A stretch of 64,000 nt of DNA, from assembly GCF_037975245.1 (NCBI RefSeq), contig NC_092575.1:1441001-1505000 (forward strand), in the 5' to 3' direction. The stretch is from Apostichopus japonicus (taxonomy: Eukaryota > Echinodermata > Holothuroidea > Aspidochirotida > Stichopodidae). The position numbers and the translations under genes were made by a program. A model generated the notes under the pieces. That model saw only the letters and a program-made list of their open reading frames with translations. It made no database searches and was not told the DNA's origin. Of this stretch, positions 1 through 11,400 are shown one piece after another (the first letter of the stretch is position 1; every line of letters starts with the position of its first letter).

Positions 1-540
1 CTATTCCTTTCTTCAATTTAAAAACAGTTACAGTACACAGGTTTTGTTTGTGTTGTTTAATTTTCATTGATTAAATGTTGATGCGTGATTTGCAGGAGCA
101 AATGTGAGATGAATGTAAGTTGTGCCCCATATGTCAAACACCGAAACAAAATGATACGCAATGACGGCATTTATAAATTAAGAATCTTTGGTTTAGCTTC
201 CTACTTAGTGGCACAAGTTATCAAACCACATTATGCAATGTACTTTTAACTTATCTTTTTTCTTCCTAATATTTGTAAAATACCTTTTTTTTTTCTTCTT
301 AATTTGCCTTTTCAGTTGTGTGAATCTTGTCAATTTGTCTGAAGCTATTTAAGCCTTAAATGAGTTAATTATAAAAGTGGAATGTGAAAAAATGAAGAGA
401 AAAAAATAACATGAAATTAAAAAAATAGCAAAGTATGTATGTATATTGATTTCATTAATGGAGCTGATCTCCATTTTTGGTAGCTCACCAAGTTTAAATA
501 GTTCAGAAGAAAAAAGAAAAAAGAAACTTACTTTAATATT
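1..540. other. Intergenic, AT-rich
   Basis: No gene or clear element is visible here. The stretch is AT-rich with short T and A runs. Short open frames crossing it have no recognisable protein character. Confidence 0.5.
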
Positions 541-544
541 TAAA

Positions 545-630
545 AGAAAAGCAGAACTGGGGATTGAACCAAGGACCTTGCGTTCCCCAAAAAATTTCTC
601 AACCACTAGACCATTAGGTGAGACCCTGTA
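545..630 (-). repeat. tRNA-derived SINE-like unit
   Basis: On the minus strand this reads as a tRNA-like polymerase III head. An A-box-like TGGTCTAGTGG (about 615-605) is followed some 45 bases later by a B-box-like GGTTCAATCCC (about 570-559). The spacing matches a tRNA D-arm to T-arm distance, but no full cloverleaf or CCA-ready acceptor stem is evident. I therefore call it SINE-type and not a tRNA gene. It is the most upstream of about eight such units in the first 2 kb, all on the minus strand. Confidence 0.5.
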
Positions 631-704
631 ATAGAAAGCTTTTCAAATATTTAAAGATCCAGTTGTTTGGACTTAGCCATTTTATAAAAATGTTTTCTTC
701 ACTG

Positions 705-960
705 GACCTTGTCTGGGGGTGCCTGCCCAACTCGCCTAGTCCACTTGGGAACCTTGTCAGGGAGAGGGGTGTCGGCGAACTCCTTGGATGGAGCCAACTC
801 ACCTGGTCCACTTGGGAACCTTGTCAGGGAGGGGGGTGCCGGAGAACTCGGTGGCAACTCGCCTGACCCACACCCGAACCTTGTCGGGGGGGGGGGGTTG
901 CCCATGCCACTCACCTGGTCCACTTGTCAGCGAACTCCTTAGGTATTGGTGACTCACCCA
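705..960. repeat. Degenerate GC-rich minisatellite
   Basis: About four diverged copies of a 53-67 bp unit built around CACCTGGTCCACTTGGGAAC and CTTGTCAGGGAGGGG start near 737, 803, 862 and 914. It is much more GC-rich than its surroundings and includes a run of about ten G around 886-897. Open frames on both strands here are by-products of the repeat. Confidence 0.6.
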
Positions 961-1039
961 CGAGCTGCTAACCAACCCAGGTCTTGTACCGATTGCAAAC
1001 AGAAAACTTTTGCTCCACTGAACTTTGTCAGGGAGGAGG

Positions 1040-1140
1040 TTGATAAAGATACCCCAACCAGGGATTGAACCAAGCTAGTCAGAAACTTGCAATTTTGATG
1101 GAACTACCAATCACACCATTTTGGTTCCCAATGAGAAAAC
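1040..1140 (-). repeat. Diverged tRNA-like SINE unit
   Basis: The minus strand carries a B-box-like TTGGTTCAATCCCTGG (near 1068-1054). Upstream of it is an A-box-like region within sequence that ends in a protein-gene-like 'accatttt' stretch. It resembles the unit at 545-630 more than the 156-bp array that follows. No intact tRNA fold was found. Confidence 0.35.
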
Positions 1141-1189
1141 TTCGTTTCTTACCTTTATACTTCCTCCTGCTCCAAAGGACAGAAAATTA

Positions 1190-2035
1190 AAAGGCTCTAC
1201 CTGGGACTCGAACTCAGGACATTGAGATTGTCTGTCTCTCTCAGTTACAGATCACTACCAACTGCGCCACTGTAACTGATGAGAAATAATGCTCGTTTCT
1301 AATATTTCAACTTCACAATGGAAGAAGGAAAAGAGCAGAAAATTAAAATGCTCAGTCTTGGGTTTGAACTCAGGACATTGAGTTTGTCTGTCTCTCTCAG
1401 TTACAGAGCACTACCAACTGCGCCACCATGACTGATGAGAAATAATGCTCGTTTCTAATATTTCAACTTCACAATGGAAGAAGGAAAAGAGCAGAAAATT
1501 AAAATGCTCAGTCTTGGGTTTGAACTCAGGACATTGAGTTTGTCTGTCTCTCTCAGTTACAGAGCACTACCAACTGCGCCACTGTAACTGATGAGAAATA
1601 ATGCTCGTTTCTGATATTTCAACTTCACAATGGAAGAAGGAAAAGAGCAGAAAATTAAAATGCTCAGTCTTGGGTTTGAACTCAGGACATTGAGTTTGTC
1701 TGACTCTCTCCAGTCCAGAGCACTACCAACTGCGCCACTGTAACTGATGAGAAATAATGCTCGTTTCTAATATTTAAGGTTCATAATGGAAGGAAAGAGG
1801 TATAAGAATAGAAAAAGGAAAACTGCCTTCACTGGGGTTTGAACCCTAGACAAGGAGTTTGTATTGCTCTTCAGGAACAAAGCACTAACCACTGTATCTG
1901 TTGAGAAATAATGCTTGTTTCTAATATTTAAAGGTTCATATGGAAAAGGAAACTGCCTTCACTTGGGTTTGAACCCTAGACATTGAGTTTGTCTTGCTCT
2001 TCAGGTACAGACAACTAACCCATGGGCGCAGATCC
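1190..2035 (-). repeat. Tandem array of ~156-bp tRNA-like units
   Basis: The word GCTCGTTTCT recurs at 1291, 1447, 1603 and 1759, an exact 156-bp period three times over, with a variant (GCTTGTTTCT) at 1913. Each unit carries a tRNA-like head on the minus strand: an A box (TGGCGCAGTTGG, a textbook match) and a B box (for example GAGTTCGAGTCCC near 1216-1204). The first and third units also hold a perfect 9-bp inverted repeat, CAGTTACAG and CTGTAACTG, bracketing the A box. The last two units are more diverged (B-box spacing about 163 and 131 bp). It looks like a SINE or tRNA-like monomer that spread by tandem duplication. Whether it is transcribed by RNA polymerase III cannot be told. Confidence 0.7.
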
Positions 2036-2135
2036 TGGTGGGGACAGCGGGACGCGTCCCCACCAACTTTTTCAGTGGTGGGGACATGATATACAGTGTT
2101 CCCACCAATTTGTCTTGACCGAACGTTGCATTTCA
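2036..2135. repeat. Fragment of a GC-rich transposon end
   Basis: A short GC-rich block starts with GGCGCAGATCCTGGTGGGGA and holds a local inverted repeat (GTGGGGAC with GTCCCCAC). Such 'gcagatcc...gtccccacc' ends are typical of non-autonomous DNA elements. I could not pair it with a second end or a target duplication, so only a fragment is called. Confidence 0.35.
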
Positions 2136-2953
2136 AATTACCGCCCTGTATTGAACTTTGGCGCAGTTTAATCCAGCATTGTGCAAATGATATGCTTTAA
2201 AGACGAGAATTATTACTATTGATACTGCGCAGGGGCGGATCCAGGATTTTGAGAAAGGGGGGGCCGACATCCCGATGGTAGCACTTTAGTGATCTGCGTC
2301 CTGGGGGAGGGGTCTAGGGGGAGGGGTTGTCCCCCTCCACCTTGGAAATTTTTGGTTAATTGTGAGTGCTTAGATGCAAAATGGTGAAACATTTCGCCAA
2401 AAACTAGAAAAACCAGAAACGTTGCAGACACGCTTTTTTTTGTGCACATATTTTTTGTCGATAGACACATATTTAACAACGATCAACAGTGCATGTAGAG
2501 CACTACAATGGATACACTTTTATTGTGTCGATTCTTTTTTTCTTTTGCGCGAAAATTATGACGCCAGATTCACCCCAAGAAAAAACATAAAACAAGATAT
2601 ATTCAATGAGATAATTATGATATACTTAGCCAATACGGAGGTTTTCCACAACGCCCCGGCGCGCTGTAATGTTCCCCCCAACCCCCACTTCGCCCGCGTG
2701 ATTGTTTTTCCCAGGAAAAACACCCCCCTTTCATTTCAATTTGCCTCTCTGTTCTTCGGAATATTGAGACGTAGGTTTGCATAACCACTGAGAATTCTTT
2801 CGAGGAATCTCTAATGTTAAACTTGGATGGAAAATACGCTGAATATTCCATCGTCTCACCAGAGCGAGACACAGAACTTTAGTCGCTCTGAACCTAAAAA
2901 TTACACCATAAGAGTGTATGTGCGTCACCACATTGTATCCTATGGCAAAAAGG

Positions 2954-3349
2954 CAGTGGCGGAGCTAGGGGTATCGGTCAGAGGGGGCGAGAATGGTCTG
3001 TAGGGGCGCTTCCGACACTATCTAAGCGGAGCGCCACCACAGGTTGGCGCGGAGCGTACAGAATTTTTTGGAGTAAAGATACTCCCTAGATCGCAGGAAA
3101 TGACCCTTTCCGGGCCTTGCTAATTTGCAGATAAACATGGAATAAATAGCCGTTAGAGCATTTTGTCAGAAAATTACACCAACAAAATGTGACAAATGTC
3201 AATAGGTAGATGAGAGCGCAATAAAAAAGTCAATAATCATGAATAAGTAAAAAGTGGTAAAAAGCTGAAAAGGGCGCCAGCAGTTCATTTAAGACCGTCA
3301 GGGGGGGGGGGGGGCATCCGCCCCTGACTGTATGGACGCTCCGCCACTG
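2954..3349. mobile_element. hAT-type MITE, copy 1 (nested)
   Basis: This is a 396-bp non-autonomous element with ends CAGTGGCGGAGC and GCTCCGCCACTG, exact inverted repeats. The 8-bp target duplication CAAAAAGG is perfect (2946-2953 and 3350-3357). An 8-bp duplication and CAG...CTG ends are the hAT signature. A second copy lies at 18162-18549 in the same orientation. A long G tract (about 3301-3314) sits near the right end of both. It inserted into the larger element at 2230-5636, so it is younger than that element. Confidence 0.85.
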
Positions 3350-3487
3350 CAAAAAGGCTTCTACAACAGAATTTGGACCAATCACAGGCCTTCACTGTTT
3401 GACTTCACTGCCGCCTCCAGAACCCAACTCTATAACAAAAGAACTACTCCCAAACCGATCAGCTGACCAAAATAACAATGGTTTACA

Positions 3488-4146
3488 CAGGCGCGCAGTC
3501 AGGATTTGTTCATTGGGGGTATTTTGCTGGAGACTGACATGGGGGAGGGTTCTAAGGGGAGGGGGTGTCCCCCTCCCCTTTGGCGAAAAAATGGAATTTT
3601 AAGGTCTCTAGATGCAAAATGGTGCAATGTTTGAGCTCAAATCATGCAAAAGAATATTGATAATTATTTTGTGGAATAATTCTATTCACATCAGAAAAAT
3701 GTAATCCTATATAGACTCAATTATTGATGCAAGGAAAATGCGAACCTAAAGAGATACCTTTCGAAATATATGTAATTTACAAGCAACTAGGTTCAACTTC
3801 AACTCAAAAGTTTGAACTGTAAGAAGGATAATTTGGGGAATCAGAGATAAAAAGATCAAGGGAATTGCGGACCTATAGAGTTCCCCTTCGTTTGGACTGT
3901 AGAAGTCTGTTGACAAGCAAACTGGGAACCCAAAGAGTTAACGGTACTCTCACATCATTGATTTTGGCATATTTGGTATCACGGTTCTCTTAGAGTCTCA
4001 CTAAAAGTAAAGCTAAAATCCCATTAGTGCGATAATTATTATTAGCGTATCTCTCCAAGTCACTGGTGCTTTCTGCATATATTTATGGGGGCACTTGGGC
4101 CATGCATGTTTGAACAACCAAAACACCCCCCTTGGCTACGCGCCTG
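3488..4146. mobile_element. hAT-type non-autonomous element (nested)
   Basis: This is a 659-bp element with imperfect inverted ends, CAGGCGCGCAGTCA (left) and TGGCTACGCGCCTG (right). The 8-bp target duplication GGTTTACA is perfect (3480-3487 and 4147-4154). It has no transposase frame. Its left subterminal region repeats blocks found at the left of the host element (GGGGAGGGGGTGTCCCCCTC and GATGCAAAATGGTG), so the two are relatives and the smaller one probably moved with enzyme supplied elsewhere. Confidence 0.85.
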
Positions 4147-6354
4147 GGTTTACAGCTGCTCCGTAAAGTCCGTAAAGGCAAACAAAGGGTTTCCGACTGA
4201 GCAACGTCCGTAAAAATGGACTTAAGCTCAAGGGTTTTTTGTTAAAGGCAGATGCGCTGAAGGAGCGCCAGTCAAGGCTCATCACTCTCACAAAAGAAAT
4301 CTCCCGGATGGACGGCGATCAAACGCCACCTATCAACTCAAGGTCCAAAGAGACCCACCTAGACTCCCGGGGCAACTGAACCACTCGAAGGAGTTCTTTG
4401 ATTCTTGGCATCACGTACTCCAACGGGCAGCCAGAACACTCCGTAGAATCTGGAGAGAAGAGTTATCCCGCCAGGCAAAAAGGCAACGGGAGAGATTTCT
4501 AGAAAAGAAATCAAGAGCCGAGACCGACCTAGAGTCAACTGTAGAAGCTCCTGAGGCAAACCGGCTACTGACAACCATCCTCCAAAAAGTCAACGCAAAT
4601 ATGTCCGATCAGTAAAAGCTCTGACAAATTCCGCACCACCAACAGGCAACAGGGAGCTACAGACTACAAGTAGTCACTCAAAAGCCCAATGTCTTCGAAA
4701 AGAAGCAGAAACACTAAAAAAGTTCGTAAAGAACCTATCAGACAGAAACATGTCCAATATAGAGTTTATTGCGCCGGGAAAAGGTCTGAAGTTGATAGCA
4801 ACTCCAGAAAACCCTAAACGAAGTGATCTTCTCAAGTCATTGAAAGACCTAAAAAGAAAAATGAGAATCCGCTTCATCATGTAAAACAAAAAGCAAAAAG
4901 GGTTTACAAACGCATTTGAAAAAAAGCACTTTTGAAACATTGGCACTTAATCTCGCAACACGCGGAATTATCCAAACTATTTCCAAAAGAACCGATTCTA
5001 GCCTACAAAAGGGCCCAAAATCTCAAAGATTTACTTGTTAACTCAAGGTTTCGTACTAACGAAGAATCAGCTGACTCTCAAGGTTCACACGAAGCTCTTT
5101 TAGATGCTCTTATAGCTGCACTATGAGTCCATAAAAACTCGTGCACAGAAAATAGATGCATTTTGAGAACGAGACGCCTAGGCCGAATATAAAATATTCA
5201 AAGGCTACTACTGATGAAGCTCCTCCTATAAAGTTTGAGAGTAGTTGGTCATAAGAACCTACGCTAGTCTCTCCTACTATTAACAGTACACTCAATTCAC
5301 CTTATAGGTGCAATTATGTTTCACCATGAGGAGCATGCTATAAGTTCATGTTCCTCGGGCCCTCCCTTAAAAATACTTCAGGTTCTTGGCGACTACGTTG
5401 CGTTAGATAGTGTAAAACCGCCTACACCCCCTTTCATTTGAAACTAATTGTCTTATAAGTTTCAAATTTGGAATAAAAACGATCGCGTTTCAGGGAAGAG
5501 CAGCTGGATATATTAGGCTTTTCTTTCACCAAGTTATGCCTATTAGGAATTTGAAGTACTCCCACATAAAAAAATCGCAACTGATTTCCAAAAAGGGGGG
5601 CCGGGGCCAGGTCGGCCCCCCCTGGATCCGCCCCTGACTGCGTGACTTCTCCGCTGAAGTATTAACTCATTCAATTATGTGAAACATAATCTATACACGA
5701 GACTGGTAAATTGTGGTCAGCAAAACGGACTGAGTGCGAACAAAACAATTCACACTGTGTGTTGGCATTTTGAGCTAGCTTCACGTCCTGCGGTGTTTCC
5801 ACTTTCAGTTGAATTACCTGAAGTTTTGGTCAATTTCGGGAAATATTTTGAGAAGATAAAATTTTGGAAGGAAAGTATTTGGATGTTTCTAATTATATGT
5901 CTCTGATGTTAGAATGTAAGAATAAACTGGGCCGTACAACCTGCTACACTATAGTACACTTATCATCGTACTGTGAGACGTAATAGCTTTCTAAGATGAA
6001 CATACGAGCATGCAGGAGCAAAATTCATGTAAGTCGATGTAACTTAAATTATCACTAGTTCTCATTTTATTATATTTATCTACAGTTGTTGAATATAGCC
6101 GGAAATCGCATTTGCGGCAGTCTATAATTGTTTTCTGGGAGAGGACCCCAGACCCATCGTATACAAAAGTCTACTTGGATTATTTGTCCCCTGATATTTT
6201 TTCTGCAGACGCCCATGTATTTCCCAAAATTAAATTTTTAAGCCATGAGATCTAAAACTCATACAACCAGTTAATGCAACAGTATCGGGCAGTATGTTAT
6301 CACCCTCCGTTCCATTTTTGAAGAACAAATTACGATTAAAACATTGAGCGCTTC

Positions 6355-6556
6355 TATCGCTTAGCATACAACTTCCGAGGAACAACACAAAACCGGGAAA
6401 CATTAATGAATAACAAAGGTTTGATTTGACTGCTTTGAAATCACGTATCACTGGCAAGATGTCTCGGGCGCCCTCTTTTATCGCCACTATCGCTCAGCAT
6501 ACAACTTCCGAGGAACAATACATAACCGAAAAACATTTATGAAGAACAAAGCAGTC
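6355..6556. repeat. Imperfect direct repeat, 134-bp spacing
   Basis: A block of about 65 bp containing AGCATACAACTTCCGAGGAA occurs near 6355-6420 and again near 6489-6556 with about 85-90% identity by eye. The second copy is followed by a partly inverted echo of the 'aataacaaaggtttg' part at 6560-6590. It is not assigned to a family. Confidence 0.55.
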
Positions 6557-8291
6557 ACAAACCTTTAAATGTTTGTTATTCATAAATGTTCTAGGATTGC
6601 GTCTCGAATATAGTCTACTGTTGTGCTCTTTGAGATCTATGAAGGTGTTGGGGGTGAGGTGAGGGGGGGGGGTGCCAATACTGACGAGAGGCTCCAATTA
6701 TTCTATTATAGTACTTTCACAAGATCTGTTAGGCTGTGGTGGAAAATCCATTTGTCTTGAGAAGGAGAGAAACACCATTTTGTTGTTTGAACAGTTGAAA
6801 ATTTGAAAAGGAAAAAAAATGAATGGCACAAAACACATTCCTTTTTGCATGTCACAAGAAAAAATACAGGACATTTAATTTAATCAATCCTAACAGTGAA
6901 CATGGAAATAATATAAAGGATATTTACACATCAAAATGAAAGGAAAGATCTAAGTATAAAATGTCATTACAAGACATCTTACGTCTGAAAACAACTCGTT
7001 GATGGAAATTACTAGACCGAGAAATCTGTTTGTGATAAAGCACAAATATTAGCAGTATATTGCCCACATTTCACAGTTGCATTTCCAACCAAACTCCCCC
7101 CCCCTATCGATGACTACTTAGGGCTACACTGATACAGCATGCTGAATTACCATAAATGGAGCATTAATACTGCCTGCTGAGAAGTCACTTCTGGTAACAA
7201 AAGTGATATTTAACTTCTAGGAATATGATTACAGAAATATTCCTTGAACAACAAAAAGCAATGGCAGCCACAAAAAGTAAGTTTCAACTTGATATTGGAT
7301 GACAAGTACAAACTCTAAAGAAAATATACTTCATATATACATAAATTTAAGACAATTAACTGCAAATTGTTTCCTCACCGATAATCTGTACTTATAATAT
7401 AATTCAAAGGGAGATTATCAACAAGACTAAATATGTTTCTTTCCCATCGTTTAAAAAAACACAAAAAACTTATTAAATCAAAACAAATAGGTAACAAGAT
7501 GGAAGACAGTTGAAATTTTAGCTTGCATGTTTGTTACCCACTTTCAGTTCTGCATATAGAATAGTTTTTTTTAATAAGTTTTAATTATGCAAGTATTTCC
7601 CAATACCAATTATCACATTCAACAAAGTCAATACACAATTTTTTCAATTTCAGTATAACATCTGGATGTCATACCCTCTTTCTTCAGGTGAAGAACTTAA
7701 TTTTCCAAACTTTTGTGAGACACTAGACGTCGATACACAACACAAAAAGACCCCAGCAAAGTACAAGAGAGAGTGACACCACAAAAACTTCATAGCAGCT
7801 GTTACAGGCACTGTATTGCAATACTAGAACATAAATCCAGATGTGACAAACTTTTGGCCAAATTGTGCTGGTCAACCAGAATGACAATTTCTACATGCTA
7901 GCATTTTTCGGTTTATCAGTCTGAAGAAGAATATGTGCCAAATGCAGGACACGGAACGTACTGCTCGAGTGGTTTTACACAGTTTATTATTACATATAAA
8001 GGTATAAAAAAATCATATTTGCAGATGGTATGGGCAATGTATAAGTCCTATGCTCCAATGTGTTCACAGACTGCGTTGATCAACCTGAACACTTTGCATA
8101 TCACACCAAGCAGTGGGTTTATAGGTCGCAGGTTCTTACATAGAGTGTATTACATAACTTGTAACACAGTATGTAACATGTACATTGTGTAACACAAGCA
8201 TCACATTTACATATATGACTGTCAACTACAGTGTAATACCAGTATGTGATAAATGTCTGAGTATGTCCAGGTATGATAGTTCCAGATGGAG

Positions 8292-8347
8292 TCATGTTTA
8301 TGCATTTATGTCATGTTTATGCATTTATGTCATGTTTATGCATTGAT
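8292..8347. repeat. 19-bp tandem repeat, three copies
   Basis: The unit GTCATGTTTATGCATTTAT is repeated three times head to tail, the last copy diverging at its end. It lies in the probable RNFT1 3' UTR. Confidence 0.7.
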
Positions 8348-8420
8348 CCTTTACTTATGTTGTTACAACACTGCGTTGTTTGCCGACTATTTTGTTCGCT
8401 GAATGAAAGGATCCAACCAT

Positions 8421-11400
8421 TCAGAAGAATTGTATGAAGAGTGAGGTGGAACCGTCCCTCCAGGCGGGATTGTCCGCTATCTTGGCCCTGCACATAGGAC
8501 AGGTGCGTTCTCTGTCAAACCATAGACCCACGCAATCCTCGCAGAAGACATGCTGAAAGTAAAAACAAAGTATGAAGACAGGCAATGCCAGAGAAAACTA
8601 ACTGCAAACCAAATGCTGAGAGGACATTCCAGAGTTACCACCAAAGGCAAGGGAAATGAAAAACAATTGTTACCAATTTGTAGTTCGCATCTCTATTGTG
8701 GCAAAAAGCAGAACCAATAGCAAGTTTCATAGTGTGGCCTTGGTAGCAAACTTAAGTTAGACATGACCCTGCAAGGGGATTGGTTCATTGACTTCATACT
8801 GACCATACACATATAATATAAAGGTTAGGTTTGCTATGGTTGGAAGGGGTGGGGGTGGGGGGGGGGAGATATTAAGGGGGTATCATGGCTCCATCAAGGT
8901 TAATGGCCCTGGCTAACGGTGGAGTCACAGATTCATTGCCTGCGCAGTGTAATTTAAGATCCTGTGGGCCTCTGTCATTATTTTTACAGTCAAACTTGAT
9001 TCACAATAGGCCAGAGAATTACATGCAAACACAACAATTGCATTAAGGAGGAGTGTGTGTCTGTCCTGGGAAGTAATATATTGTAACTAGCCTTGTATTT
9101 AGTAGTGCTAGATGATTCCAACAGTAACAAATGATTTCTTTTCAATAATTTAGGACATTTATGGGGCTGTTTTTTTAGCCAAATCTACCCTGATTTCTGA
9201 TGGCTGTATAGAGAGAATATTAACATTAGAACTCCACACATCTATCGATACATAAACAATCTTATAATCCTATATTTGCTTTGTTATTTCTCTTTTACCT
9301 GAACATAAAATTGTTTATATTTTCCCTGTCAGACATCAAACATTGAATTGTACTACTGAAGTCAACGATTTCAATCCCCTTCTTTGGCGGTTTTTCAAAC
9401 TTTTCAAAACGAAATGGACCGGGAGGTTATTTTGGGAAAACCAAGTCTGTTAAATATTTTTTGCCATTTGAAACCAGACATGGTTCACCAGAAGCATCCA
9501 AATTCTACCAAACACACTAAACTACTAAAACTAAAACAATAACATCAAAAAACAAGAGTTGAACTTACTTTACAGTTAAGCTGGATCGGGTTGGTGTAAT
9601 CGTCCTGGCAAATCGGGCAGGAATCTCCTATTTGGTCCTTGGTTGCAGCTACTCCATATTGCTGCAGGATTTAAGACCAAACATACATGATTTTAACATG
9701 ATAGTCCCTCAAAGAAGATGGCTGCCTTCCATGAAAACAACTATACAACTGTTACTTACTTCCTACCATTTTCTAAATTTCCTAAATAGTTTGTTCTTGC
9801 TTGACTGAAAAGCTATCAAAAGCTATCAAGTTCATATCAAGTTTTCTATCAAGTTTTCTATCAAGTTTATATCTCCTGTGACCCACCAGGTCATTAAACA
9901 GTTTGGTAACTTCATATCTATACCAACAATTGCAAAATGCTGTCTTGGGAGATGCAAACAGCTGGTACAATATTCTCATTAACAGGTGTGCCCGGTTTTG
10001 TACAATTGAAGCATTGTCTATAAACTCTGGATCAATTACTGAACCCATCTCTTGACATATATACTGTACAGACATCAGTAATTCAGCCTGTGGATCAGTC
10101 TGTCTGTGGGTTAATACTTTATCGACTAGAGTTTTAATTCTGTGTAGGGATTGATTTGGTGTCCCTCTCTCCCTTTGCATCAGTATGACACTTTGTGTGT
10201 AATTATTCATATCTTTTATTAAATAATTATTCCCAGCACGTGTATATACAAACTTTCAGAATCTCGAATGTCAATCAAATTTGGAGAATTAATATAAACT
10301 CGTAGGTATTTGTGTAAGATTTCTTCTTTTGGCCTTTCTTACTAGCAATCAGGGCCGATACTTACCACTTCTGATAAGAGCTGCTTGATGGCAACCACCA
10401 TGGAAGTGAATCTGACGTAAAAGACGTAGGCCTGGAATGTAAGAAACAGAGGAAAGAGGAAACTTTATAAGCCAAAGGAGAAGAAATCTGCTCTCAAGTT
10501 ATTGCATCGTGGTGCTGATTTCTGACGGTTACATTTTCTGGAGTAAATATTTTTTATGAGTGTTCATTAAAATTAATACAACAAAGCTAATTATAATAAC
10601 ATTTGACACACATATTTGGAATAGGCTGTAAGCCTAGTCAGATATCATTGTATGATGTATCACATATGTATGTGATACGTACTCACCTTAGACAGGACAT
10701 AGGCTATTGTGAATATGTAAGCTGCAATGTAAGTTTCCTCTACATCTTGGTTGAAGTATGTCACCCAAAGAGGAATCGGTGGTAATATCCGAAACAGCTG
10801 AGAGGCTTGCTCGACGGTAAGGAATGCTCGACCCTGAAAAGTGCAGAAAATCAAGAAAAAATGGTGAATACAAATACACACATTTCATTGTGCATGCACG
10901 TTAAAACTTAGCAAAGCCTAAACTACGACCCAGACTTAAAATCAATGTGATCAATGTGCAGGGTAGGCTGGTTAGAGTGCTCAAGCCTGATGCCTGAAGG
11001 ACCCACAACCCCTGTTAGTGCAATATTGGTGGTCCGATATTTCTTTGATCGCTGACCAGATTGAAACCTTTCGCCGGCCTAATTTCAACCGCAATGTGTA
11101 TATAGGTAAATTTCAACATTGACAAATGTCTCTTTTCATAGTAATTACATTACAGTCTTATGATGGCAAACAGAAGACCCTAAGCTCTATCCTAACATTC
11201 AATGTCAACGTAAGCTAAAGAAGACCCCTGCCAGCTATGGAACAACTGACTGATTCATAGCATGTTGTAACATTTGAATACTGAACTAGTTATATAATGG
11301 ATCATGTAAACACATATCTAACCTAACCTACGAACTCACCTTTCTTTTTACACTGATGGCAGCATGTGGCAATAGTCCAATCACACATTTGATGCTGATG

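Larger units (their letters stand above)
2230..5636. mobile_element. DNA transposon with 16-bp inverted ends, host to two nested elements
   Basis: The left end CAGGGGCGGATCCAGG (2230-2245) and the right end CCTGGATCCGCCCCTG (5621-5636) are perfect 16-bp inverted repeats. Both ends are flanked by ACTGCG (2224-2229 and 5637-5642), a 6-bp target duplication. Two smaller elements lie inside (2954-3349 and 3488-4146), leaving about 2.35 kb of its own sequence. The subterminal GGGGGAGGGG and GATGCAAAATGGTG blocks are shared with the nested element at 3488, which suggests a hAT relative, although 6 bp is shorter than the usual 8-bp hAT duplication. The interior, mainly 4250-5130, looks like decayed coding sequence with no intact frame. 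A short part near 4990-5060 recalls segments common in invertebrate reverse-transcriptase elements, but I cannot assign it. Confidence 0.7.
5643..8420. other. Intergenic and probable RNFT1 3' UTR
   Basis: No coding exon is recognised. The part nearest 8420 is likely the 3' UTR of the minus-strand RNFT1 gene, but its end is not determined. Two local duplications are listed separately (6355-6555 and 8292-8347). The rest is plain AT-rich sequence, with one G run at 6661-6670. Confidence 0.45.

Noticed and set aside
1196-1290. Genuine tRNA gene
   Set aside because: A and B boxes are present, but no cloverleaf with paired acceptor stem and anticodon arm can be drawn, and the unit is tandemly repeated.
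2374-2784. 136-codon plus-strand ORF
   Set aside because: It lies inside the 2230-5636 transposon with low-complexity composition and no family. It is likely chance.
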